From contig CAMWSS010000013.1 in the NCBI GenBank assembly GCA_947177035.1, positions 1-55,463 of the forward strand: a stretch of 55,463 nt of DNA, given 5' to 3'. Positions 38,301 to 46,900 of this stretch are shown piece by piece. The translations under genes were made by a program, and so were the position numbers. Position 1 is the stretch's first letter. Each line of letters opens with the position of its first letter. The stretch is from an uncultured Porphyromonadaceae bacterium. Lineage in GTDB: Bacteria > Bacteroidota > Bacteroidia > Bacteroidales > Muribaculaceae. Under the pieces are notes generated by a model. That model was not told the origin of the DNA. It saw only the letters and a list, made by a program, of their open reading frames with translations, and searched no databases.

Positions 38301-38498
38301 CGCGGCGAGTCTGTGGCATCCAACGTGGCTTACATCGGAAAATCGGGCATCGGTGAAGTGACAGCCGACGAAACAGCCACCGACGAACAGGTGGAATACT
38401 TCGATCTGAGAGGCGCCAGAGTCTCAGAATCCAACCTCCGGCCGGGCATCTACCTGCGCCGCCAGGGACTCTCCGTTTCCAAGGTAATGATCCCCTGA
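35376..38498 (+). CDS. T9SS-secreted multidomain protein (choice-of-anchor J), paralogue of the 28070 gene
   Basis: 1040 residues with a signal peptide (to about residue 25). It has three choice-of-anchor-J-type jelly rolls, about 74-235 (DDFTEGMEHADFERHFEVID, DDWLVSKAIKLEGGKYY), 455-610 and 745-930 (DDWLISPELYGGRQTVEFWA). These are separated by fibronectin III-like units and one CARDB-like unit (DLSVELLSASQYASADEDYE, about 610-715). The C-terminal YFDLRGARVSESNLRPGIYL is a T9SS sorting domain. It shares layout and phrases (NGxxLSG, LISPEL, FNVYRDxKL) with the 1508-residue protein, so the two are paralogues around the protease. Likely surface-binding; ligand unknown. Confidence 0.85.
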   Translation: MKTSFRAIASVAGAVIAMSIQAGAIAPEPGRNTTPPKAGEPISGSANLAMPAKGCISNAALRLGERNPLVPPFIEVFDDFTEGMEHADFERHFEVIDANGDGRSWGLYNYSDDFYSKCAYLLYPLEEGFLAGTPGRATADDWLVSKAIKLEGGKYYNVSMDASLFLDGTEHLLEVRIGEYNDEDGMDQVVIPATTVNTKARKHINGWFQAPGDGLYYIGVHAISDRAKCAPGYLFVDNIAMDAARSGNEPGEVNNVEFTNDPNGTTMVDISFILPTTDISGSKLSGTVDVTVRRGDKTIGTFAGKRPGEKVTFKDDADDEGEATYSFVVKNSAGAGREYLTSHYAGFVEPEAPVITSVTEESTAGRVKITWTAPTKDLNGNAINQSLLRYDIYDFSTEELVCIAYDVKGTSYSVDVPLHHGGQSAALLVMTAAFNGKVSAPAGSDMLIVGTPYKFPYSYSFVESLTDESVLGADSDENVAWRMLDDFSDPKSQDGDGGYISMIGTQPGQKGRLYTGKIDLTDAKRPLVSIYTYVYPDDENEIEISVIDCQNEQKTSVGSFSLIGKRVGWNRLMLPITEFAGKTVKICFECRINSHGYIPLDNLSIYDLPETDLSVELLSASQYASADEDYEVEAKVINTGHKTISKYNVRLYCEGKCVDEVSINSPIASMKDASVLLSGRFSAVSAEMPSFHVEVETEGDQNSDNNRTAPFTITFLAPNHPTVTTLVAQETADDVTLTWQAPDLSKAAPEESFEDFESYSAFTTKLDGGWTMYDGDKGYVGGYNGVSMPVDQTQQAWWTMTNDAPYNFVPTLGKSSLVQMFTVNSGGSPIKNDDWLISPELYGGRQTVEFWARSINVDYGYDTFEVYYSLTDNSPASFRKIMYETSLEEVWEQFFVSLPDGAKYFAIRCTSENCLNMMLDNITYIAKGTPKEYKLIGYNVYRNDTKLNDEPLTGCSFKTSRELERDSYFVTAVYDRGESVASNVAYIGKSGIGEVTADETATDEQVEYFDLRGARVSESNLRPGIYLRRQGLSVSKVMIP

Positions 38499-38535
38499 TC
38501 CAACAACTTGACCACATGTCTCTAAAAAAGAGACT

Positions 38536-38599
38536 GTGTCGTAATTGAACAGACCCCAAAAAGTTATTTGTCTAACTTTTTGGGGTCTTATTATGACAC
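38536..38599. repeat. Nested inverted repeat, terminator or insertion-sequence relic
   Basis: Inner perfect 16-bp arms AGACCCCAAAAAGTTA / TAACTTTTTGGGGTCT (38551-38566 with 38573-38588) around TTTGTC. Outer arms GTGTCGTAAT / ATTATGACAC (38536-38545 with 38590-38599) pair with one G-U. It lies between convergent genes (stops at 38498 and 38644), so it can act as a shared terminator. The inner arms also resemble IS3-type terminal repeats, from memory. Confidence 0.65.
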
Positions 38600-38643
38600 G
38601 AGGTTTTGACTCAGCCTAATCTTTGGATTACAGCGGCGGCGGC

Positions 38644-40020
38644 TCAGCGGGATTTGAGGATCTTGCGGCCGCCGACTATGTAGAGGCCGGGGGGCAGCGA
38701 GGAGATGTCGGAGCTGCGGCTGACACAGACACCAGCGGGGGTGTAGACTCCGGCGGCGCGGTCTGGCTCCAGCACCGTCACTTCGGCGATTTCGGACGTG
38801 GCGTCGGCTGACTGCGGGAAAACCGGCAGCGAGGGGAACCAGTAATTGGAAATCATCTCATAGTCACGGATCTTTACGCCGTCGGCCGTATAGCGCCGTG
38901 TGATGTAGGTCGGGATGGAGAATTCGTGATAGAGCGACGCATAGATCTCGTCGGTTAGCGGATGAACGCGCATCGAGCAGCCATAGAGTTTCCAGTTCTC
39001 GCCGTCGGCCTTCAGGTCTATGATCTTGCTGGCGGTGCGGGTGTCGACGTCGAAGCGGAAAATCCAATGGCCGGAAAACCAGCTGTTAGCTCCGCCCTTC
39101 CAGTAAAGAGCGTTGCTCTGTTCCGACGCACAGAAAGCATCCGGCGTCCATGCATACCATGAATTAGAAGGGCCGTAGATACCTTCGGGCAACTCCACGA
39201 CTTCAGTTTCAAGAGTGACCGGATCGACTCTGAGCAGCGTATTCAGCGCGGCGCCCGTGCCCTGCACGTTCGGTGCCACCGAACACCACAGCGAGCCGTC
39301 TTTGGCCCTGACAACAGAGCCGATACCAGCATTCTCGCTCACCAGATCCATCGAAATCACATCGGTGACACGATCCGTCGCAGGATCCACAACCAGCAGT
39401 CCGGCCTGCTGATGAGCCACGAACACACGCCCGGCAGCCAGAACCATTGATCCGGATTGTCCATGATAGAGCGATCCGGAGGGATCAGTATTCGGACGAT
39501 CGTCACCACCTCCGGCATTGGGATTGGCGGTTCCGTCCACCTGCCCATCGATCTCGAACGTGTCGAGATTCAGAATCCACACTCCATTGCTGGTCGAAAC
39601 ATAGCCCTTGCGGGCATCGACGCCAAGAAAACCGCGGCCATCGCACTGCGCGCCTGAAGGGTCAATCTCGGTGCTCTGATGCAGGATCTTCATCGTCTCG
39701 GCATCGACCACCGTTATGCGCCCTCCGGTAACCGATGCTCCCGGATCCTTCTCCTGTTTGGCTATCAGATACAGGCGCCCGTCCCAGAACGCCCCGAACT
39801 GATTCGTACAACCAAGTTCCATTCCGGGATTTTCCGTCTGTATCACACGATAGTGCCAGTAATCGCCGTCAGGATCATCTGGAAGCAGATAGTTCAGCGT
39901 GGAATTCTGGTGACCATACCAATCTTCGTTGACAATGAAGACTCCCTCGGTGTAATCCAGAGGGGCTGCCACACCAGGCAAAGCCGCAAAAAGCGACATC
40001 AAAAACACTGCATATTTCAT
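38644..40020 (-). CDS. BtuG-like beta-propeller protein with T9SS sorting domain (cobalamin operon)
   Basis: 458 residues with a signal peptide (MKYAVFLMSLFAALPGVAA) but no lipobox. The body is a YncE/DUF5074-like seven-bladed-propeller candidate: EGVFIVNEDWYGHQNSTLNY, then repeated blades (GGRITVVDAETMKIL, NGVWILNLDTFEIDG, AGLLVVDPATDRVTDV). The end NYWFPSLPVFPQ, followed by YTPAGVCVSRSSDISSLPPG, is a T9SS tail. NYWFPSLPVFP is nearly identical to a segment in the giant protein at 40991, which shows common origin. The propeller relates to the cobalamin-binding BtuG family by context and fold; B12 binding is inferred. Last gene of the riboswitch operon; 4-bp ATGA overlap with the previous gene. 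Confidence 0.8.
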   Translation of the reverse strand: MKYAVFLMSLFAALPGVAAPLDYTEGVFIVNEDWYGHQNSTLNYLLPDDPDGDYWHYRVIQTENPGMELGCTNQFGAFWDGRLYLIAKQEKDPGASVTGGRITVVDAETMKILHQSTEIDPSGAQCDGRGFLGVDARKGYVSTSNGVWILNLDTFEIDGQVDGTANPNAGGGDDRPNTDPSGSLYHGQSGSMVLAAGRVFVAHQQAGLLVVDPATDRVTDVISMDLVSENAGIGSVVRAKDGSLWCSVAPNVQGTGAALNTLLRVDPVTLETEVVELPEGIYGPSNSWYAWTPDAFCASEQSNALYWKGGANSWFSGHWIFRFDVDTRTASKIIDLKADGENWKLYGCSMRVHPLTDEIYASLYHEFSIPTYITRRYTADGVKIRDYEMISNYWFPSLPVFPQSADATSEIAEVTVLEPDRAAGVYTPAGVCVSRSSDISSLPPGLYIVGGRKILKSR

Positions 40021-40994
40021 TTGCGGATAACTTTAACGGTTTTGCCTGAAGGATAACGCAATATGTAGATTCCGGCGCCTGGATCAGAGGTCTGACGGCC
40101 CTGCAGATCAAACCACAACGGTTCTGCCGGAACGGAAGCGACTCCTACGGCGGCAGTCGGCACCGAGGCATTGAAATGCGCATAGTCAAGCTCATGCCAC
40201 GCCACAGAGGCTCCAGTGGCACCATCACTGCCCCAGCCTGATACCGGACCGTCTAACAAAGTGTATTTCCAGGCATCTACCTGTCCGTCGGTCAGTTTAC
40301 GCGAAGAATATCCCAGGCCAGAATAACTCAGGTCCTCCGAATCGGCGCCTCCGACCCAATAACTCCAATAACCGTCATACCACCCTGCATTCCAGCGCTG
40401 GATCATCGGATCAAGTGGGGCTGAGGGTTGCCACCAGTCATAGTCATAGGCCGGATACCCATACTCGACGGCATTTATCGGATGTTCGATCACGCGCGTA
40501 TTCTCAGCCTGATCAATCGCCCGCTTACAATAGACCGGAGTGAAATTGCCGGGAGCCTTGGTCTGATTCATCATTTCATTAGGCACGAAATAATCAAAGC
40601 TGACTCTGGCGTCTGCTTTGGCATGCTCGAAGTCAAAAGTAATGGATCCGGCCAGATTGCCGGCCTTGGGGTCGAAACAGCCGATTCCATCTACGGTCGA
40701 CCCCATCCATCCGGTATACTGAGTGAACAAAAGAAGGTCGGACGAACCGGCCACAACGGCACGAAACATATCCTCGCCCGACGGTCCGCCGTCGGGATAA
40801 TCGGCTGCGTTCCATCGGAATCCCCACACGTAAGCCACCTCCGGACCATCGTCCTCAAACTGCACGACAAGGGCCGCGCGATTGTCTCCATGGCCAGACC
40901 AGTGCTCGATCCTGTCCCAGTCTACCACAAAGGCGTTGGCCGTAATGGCCACGCCTAATGTGATAGCAAAAAGAATATAGTTTCTGTGTTTCAT
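40017..40994 (-). CDS. Secreted protein with the 'GxGDNRAAL' domain and T9SS tail (cobalamin operon)
   Basis: 325 residues with a signal peptide (cleavage after TANA, about 20). One domain fills most of it: IEHWSGHGDNRAALVVQFED, VAYVWGFRWNA, GWYDGYWSYWVGG, and YSGLGYSSRKLTDGQVDAWK. The same series of motifs opens the giant protein, and a diverged copy lies in its middle. The C-terminal WFDLQGRQTSDPGAGIYIL is a T9SS sorting domain. The domain has no name that I recognise. Because it sits in a cobalamin-riboswitch operon next to propellers and lipoproteins, I infer a role in binding or handing over cobalamin. Overlaps both neighbours by 4 bp. Confidence 0.75.
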   Translation of the reverse strand: MKHRNYILFAITLGVAITANAFVVDWDRIEHWSGHGDNRAALVVQFEDDGPEVAYVWGFRWNAADYPDGGPSGEDMFRAVVAGSSDLLLFTQYTGWMGSTVDGIGCFDPKAGNLAGSITFDFEHAKADARVSFDYFVPNEMMNQTKAPGNFTPVYCKRAIDQAENTRVIEHPINAVEYGYPAYDYDWWQPSAPLDPMIQRWNAGWYDGYWSYWVGGADSEDLSYSGLGYSSRKLTDGQVDAWKYTLLDGPVSGWGSDGATGASVAWHELDYAHFNASVPTAAVGVASVPAEPLWFDLQGRQTSDPGAGIYILRYPSGKTVKVIRK

Positions 40995-43900
40995 CGGATC
41001 ACAAATTTTATAGAACGTGCTCCATGACTGTCACTCAGAAGATATGCTCCCGATGGGATGGCAAGTCTGATGGTGGCGTCATCGCTGTCGGCCCGGAACC
41101 CACAGACTGCCCGGCCGGCCATGTCGAAGACCGTGAAGTCGACTCCAGCCAGCCCTTTGAGAATGACGCGGCGACCGACAACGGTGATGTTGCCGCCGAC
41201 GGTCACGGCATTGTCCAGACCGACGGTCGAGTCAACGACAACAGGCACATTGACCGACGCGCTGCGACCGTTTGACTCAGCCACAAGGGTAAACGATGAA
41301 CGGCCTTTACGCACCGGCGTCACAGTCAGAGTCCGGTTATCGGAAAGCGACACTTCGGCCACCTCGGCCAGATCATCGGGACACTGGAGCGCCAGCCGGA
41401 TGTTGCTGTCGATGTTATCGGCATCGGTGACACAGCCACTCAAGTCAATCGTCTGAGCTACCACGTCGTTTCCGTTGCCATTGACAATGATCTCCACTGA
41501 TGAAATCTCTGAAAATTCCGGTGCATGCTTGTCGGGGAACACAGGAAGTGCAGGGAACCAGTAATATGGTTTCAGCGGCACAGAGTTGATGATATCGCCT
41601 GAAGACGCGTCGATGAAATTATACCAGTTCCAGCGGTAGTTACCTGAAGGAGCCGTGGTCGTGGCCATCAGAATTGCATCTACGCGGTCATCATAACGCA
41701 TGGTGGCGTATGGAACCTGTGTGACGTCAGGCGTCATGCCCGGAATCCGCGGAAGAGTCATCAGCGGAACAATCTCCGATGCGTCATCCGCAGTATTCCA
41801 GCGATAGAGTGTGGCTCCGCTCGCTTCGACGGTCGATGCCGCTCCGCTCCAGAACAGGACATTCTCAGTCTTCGAGGCAAAGAAACTGGTCGAACGCCAT
41901 GAACCCCAACTGCATCCGATCGTGCCCGGCACATTGACCGAACGCACCTCTTCAAGCGATGAAAGATCTATTTCATGAAGTAAGGTGGTTCCGGAAGACG
42001 GAACATCGGCAGTCGAGGCATACCAGACATTACCGTCGGCCGCCTGTGTTATACCCTGCACACCGGCATCGGCAACGGTTCTGACCACGGAGTCATCGGT
42101 CGTGTCGATAATGTGCACACCGACGCCCTGCTGGATTGCAAACACATACCTGCCGGCGCAGACCATATCGCCGATCTGTTTATTGTAAAGAGCCTGATTA
42201 CCGCCGATCGACGAACTTCCGCCAGCAGTGTCATTGTTAATTCCCTGAATATCGCTCTGCTCCAGCGAGAAGGAACCGTCAGCAGCCATATGCAGCACTC
42301 TGATTCCAGCATTAGTGCCAATATATGCTTTCTCGGCTGAAACACCAACGCAGGCGCGTCCGTCACCGCCGATCTCGTCAAACGAGGCCAGACGTTTCAG
42401 CGTGCGTGCGTCGGCAATCACCAGACGTCCGCCGCCATTGCCGCGGATATCGCCGCCGTCGTGCGCCTGCTTCGACATCACAAACAGCTTGTCGGCAAAG
42501 ATCATGGCAAATTGCGAGGTGGCGCCGAAGCCGCAGTCATCATTTTCGCGGCCATAGGCACGATACACTATTTCATCGGATGTTTCAGGGATCGGTGCTG
42601 TCAGATAGTTGATTGAACCATCCTTGTGGGTGAACCACTCTTCATTGAGCCAGAATGTGCCGTCCTGATATTCGTCGCCAGTGGAAATAACGTCCAACTC
42701 ACGCACATTGACATGATATGTGCGCGAGATCTCCGGATTTTCAACCGACGAGAGCACCAGATCAAACGTGCCGGGGAAATAAGTGACCAGCTCGGTGAAT
42801 TTGCGCGATCCTCCGACCGGATAAGTCACCGCGATATTCTCGGCTGAAGCGTTCTCAACGGTCAGTTTCACGGCCTTGTTGTCGGCATCGGCAGGTTCCA
42901 CAGCAGGAATCAGAGCCAGGATTTCGTGCAGTTCAAGGTCTATCTCATCTTCATCCACACCTTCAAGATAAACGGCAGAAACCGGCTTGGACACGACGCT
43001 GAAACCGAGAAGCCCCTCCACATTCTCACCTCCGAAACGCGGGCGGACGCTGAAAATGGCGTCCGAAGCCGAACCGCCGACTCCGATTGAAAGGGAATTA
43101 AGCCAGAAGTCATATCCGGCAGGAGCCGCGCCAAACGGATCCACATCGCGCCCCATATACGTATCCATACGGTTACCCGTGGACTCGTCGACGATTATGA
43201 ACTGCGTGTAGGTGGCATCCTTTGGCTCATAGTCAACAAGCTCGCTCAGCGGAACAGAATCAAGATGCCCCATAACGCTGACCATCTTGTCGTTGATTCT
43301 GCTTATTGGCCGCACGGGCTCAACAATGGACATGCGTGTGCGTGATCCTGAGTCAAGCGTGAGCTGGCCTTCAGGTGCGGTTCTGGGCCAGAGGCTCACA
43401 GAAACCGTGAGATCATAGCACTCCGGCTCATAATTTTTCGGTCCTGGGAATTCCATCGGACTCAGCTGCAGCGTGATCATGGCATAACCATCCTGCTTGA
43501 GAGCAGTTATGGCACCTTTGTCGTTCTCAATAAATGGACGGGAGGGATTGAGTGTCACCGAACAATGATTGTAGCCATATTCGCCTGCCCGCGCCCAGAT
43601 CGGGAACACCATATTGTCAGCGATCGGACATCTGTAGCCTTCCGGCACCCACGCTCCAAGTCTGTCAGCGGCGGGAATGCAAAATGTATAGTCGGGAGCG
43701 GCCGGCACGTCGGTGTTGACGGCAGCTTCATATGTCAGATAGACCACGCTGCCGTTGCGAGGCGTGGCGTCGGAATACACATGCCATGCGCGGTCAGCCG
43801 AATCGGCGCTGTGGTGGTCATATTCAGGCTTGATCTCGCCCTTGTCTACCACGTCATAGGCATATCCGCCTTCGATTTCAACCAGACGGGAATCAGCCTT

Positions 43901-46900
43901 GACCACAGACGCTATGATTTCGGCCGGAGTGGCGCCGGCGGCAAAATCAACGCCCCACACCAGATGATCCACGCCACGATATTCGTCGTTCCAGGAAATC
44001 ATCACGGCGCCATGCAGAGGGCCTTCGCCGACAGTGTATTCAATCTTGTCGAAGTCAACATAGGAATTGACAGCCGACGGCCTGACCGGAGCATCAACCG
44101 TCACAGGTTCCGATGAATACACCACATCGGATCCTGACAGAGAAAGCGATGCATCAAAAGCGGCCTCACAAGCAGGCATTGTGGCCGTAAATGTCATCGA
44201 CTCAATATCGACAACCGCATCTTCCACCACATCACCGACCGTCACCCTCGGGGTAAGCCCAGACAGGACCAGAGCTGAGTTGACCGCTTCGAACATGGCT
44301 GGCAGATCTGCCATATCATACGTCAGGGCCAGTCGTCCTTTCACGGTCATCAAAGCGCTGCGACTGTTACCGGAAGCATATTCGGCAATAACGTCCGAGA
44401 TCCCTACACCTGTCACAACAGGCTCTGTCACAACCGATTTTTTCCAATTGTTACCCGTAGACAGATATGTGGCGGCAGAGCCCGACGGAACAACTATGGG
44501 GAGAAAAACAGAGCCTGAAACGCGCCACGTGTAAGCGCCTGCGGTCACGGGCTTCGGATTCATCATGTAGACAACGGCATCCGGACAATTGCCTAAAATG
44601 TTGGACCCGTTCAGCGTGGTTACCGAGGCGGGAACCTCCAGTCGTTTCAGCGATGAATTCTGGAAAGCATAACTGGAGATAGTGGTGACCGTAGATGGGA
44701 TCTCAACACAAGTCAACGATTTACATCCGTCAAACAGATTGGACGAAATCGTCTTCAGCCCATCAGGCAAAGCGATGGAATCGAGACCTGAACCGGCAAA
44801 ACAATATGTGCCTATGGTCGACACGGTCGAAGGGATTTCAATGCGTTTGAGTGATGTGCAGTTGCGGAAACTGCTGGAGCCTAAAGATGTGATCTTGCTT
44901 CCAAGTGTGACTCTTGAAAGGTTGACGCATCCGTAAAACAGACTGTTGGGAACCGTGGTCATGCTCTCAGGCAGAGTAAATTCCGTCAGCTTCAGGCAAT
45001 TCTGGAAAGCAGATGTCTCAATGGATGTCACACCGGCCGGCAACTTTATGTCAAGTGCCGAGCAACCCGAGAATGCCGAGCTGCGTATGGTGGTGACTGT
45101 TTCCGGAATGGTCAGCTCGGTCAGTGCGGAGCACTTGTCGAAACATGATGCCGGGATCACAGTGAGTCCGGCAGGAAGCTTGACCGATACCAACGAGGTG
45201 CAATTCTGGAAAAGCGTGCCGCCAAGCGACGTGATATTGTCGCCGAACTCTATCGACTTCAAAGACGTGGTATAGGCAAAACAATTGTTGCCGACAGTGG
45301 TGACGGTCGATGGCACCTTGACGCTTTCAAGTGATTTTGCCTGGAAGAAAGCGCGCTCTCCAAGCGACGTTACTCCCTCGGGCAGCACAATGGAAGAGAT
45401 GGCTGTGTAGGCGAAAGCATAAGTGCCGATGCTCTCTATGGTCAGAGGCAGAGTGACCGACGTGAGCTTTCCGCAATCGTTGAAAGTGTGATTGCCGATC
45501 TTCTTCACCGGAGCTTCGATCACAACAGAGGCAAGATTTCCGGCGCCATAAAAGGCGCTGTCGTTCAGCTCGACGACGGCAAACTCTTTCTTCTGATATG
45601 TCACCCGTCCGGGAATGACAATATCACCTTCATATCCGGCCAGATTGGCGGCTATGATTTTGGTGCGGTCAGGCTTGCCGTCGACTTTGCAATATGTGGC
45701 CTTGACAGTAGAGTCGGAAAGCACCTGATATGTCATTCCGTTCATTTTGAAAATATCACCGATGACGACCGGAATGGTCTGAGTGTGATAGTCTGCGAAA
45801 TCAGACCATCCGGGCGCGGCGGCATAGACAGAATCATAACCGTCGGGCACAGTGAGTGAAGCCTGCGAGGCATATTGGAACACTTCGCCGTCTATTGGCA
45901 GCGGAGTTGTGTTCATTACATAGACTTCCGACAGCGATTTGCAGCCATAGAAGGCGCGCATGCCAAGCGACCTGACAGTGGCGGGAATCCGGATTGTCCG
46001 TAATCCTTCACAGCTGTCGAAGGCCGACCGCCCGATGGCTTCGATATGATCCGGCACACTGAGCGCGGCAACCGACGAAACGCCATAGAAGCAGCTGTCG
46101 GGCACCGTCGTGACCTTGGCCGGCAATACGAATTCATGCAGGTTGCCGTCATGGGCAAAAGCGCCGGTGCCGATGGCCGTGATGTTGTCATATCGTTCGG
46201 CGCCGTCGACTGTCAGACGCTCGATCGCGGAGAGGGAGAATGCATATTTGCCGATTTTTTTCACCGACTGCGGCAGGTTGACTGCGGTGAGCGCCGGAGT
46301 GTTGCTGAACGCATGGTCACCGACTGCAGTGACATTATAGGTGATTCCTTCGTCAACAAACGATGCCGGCACATCGACCGAGCCGGAATATGCCGACACT
46401 CCTTCAAAAGGAGCCGCAACAGCAACTGCCTTCGTGGAGAAATCTGTCAGCCGGTAACAGACCCCGTCGACCGTAAATTCAGTCTTGGCGTCATTTGGAA
46501 TTGTGGCTGGTGCCGCCACAAACTCCTTCCATGAACTTGGTTTCATATTGCGCGAAAAATTCCAGCCGTCCCAGCTGCCGTCCTGAAGCACACGTCCCGA
46601 CGCGCCCCATCCAGAGTAACCGAAATCACTCTCATAATCATCCTTCACCCAATAGCTCCAATAACTGAGATACCAGCCGGCGCCCCATAGATCATCCTCA
46701 TCGAGTGCATGCCAGTCGTCATAGTCATAATCCGATGAACCTCCTTTGTCAGGATCATAGCCCCGCGGATGGATGAAAAGACCGTCTTCCGATTCATAAA
46801 TCTCGCCATCCTTTTCGTCCCAGAGCGCCACCTCGCCGTCATTATCAAGATCCCAGCCAAAACCATTGATGGTATAGCCTCCGTTCGGATCCGTCGGTGA

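Noticed and set aside
43565-44116. 183-codon plus-strand frame within the giant gene
   Set aside because: Antisense to a conserved domain repeat; no promoter or family match.
44560-46340. Regularly spaced repeats suggesting a CRISPR or tandem repeat array
   Set aside because: The periodicity is that of diverged leucine-rich repeat codons in the giant protein. The units are not identical and there are no spacers.
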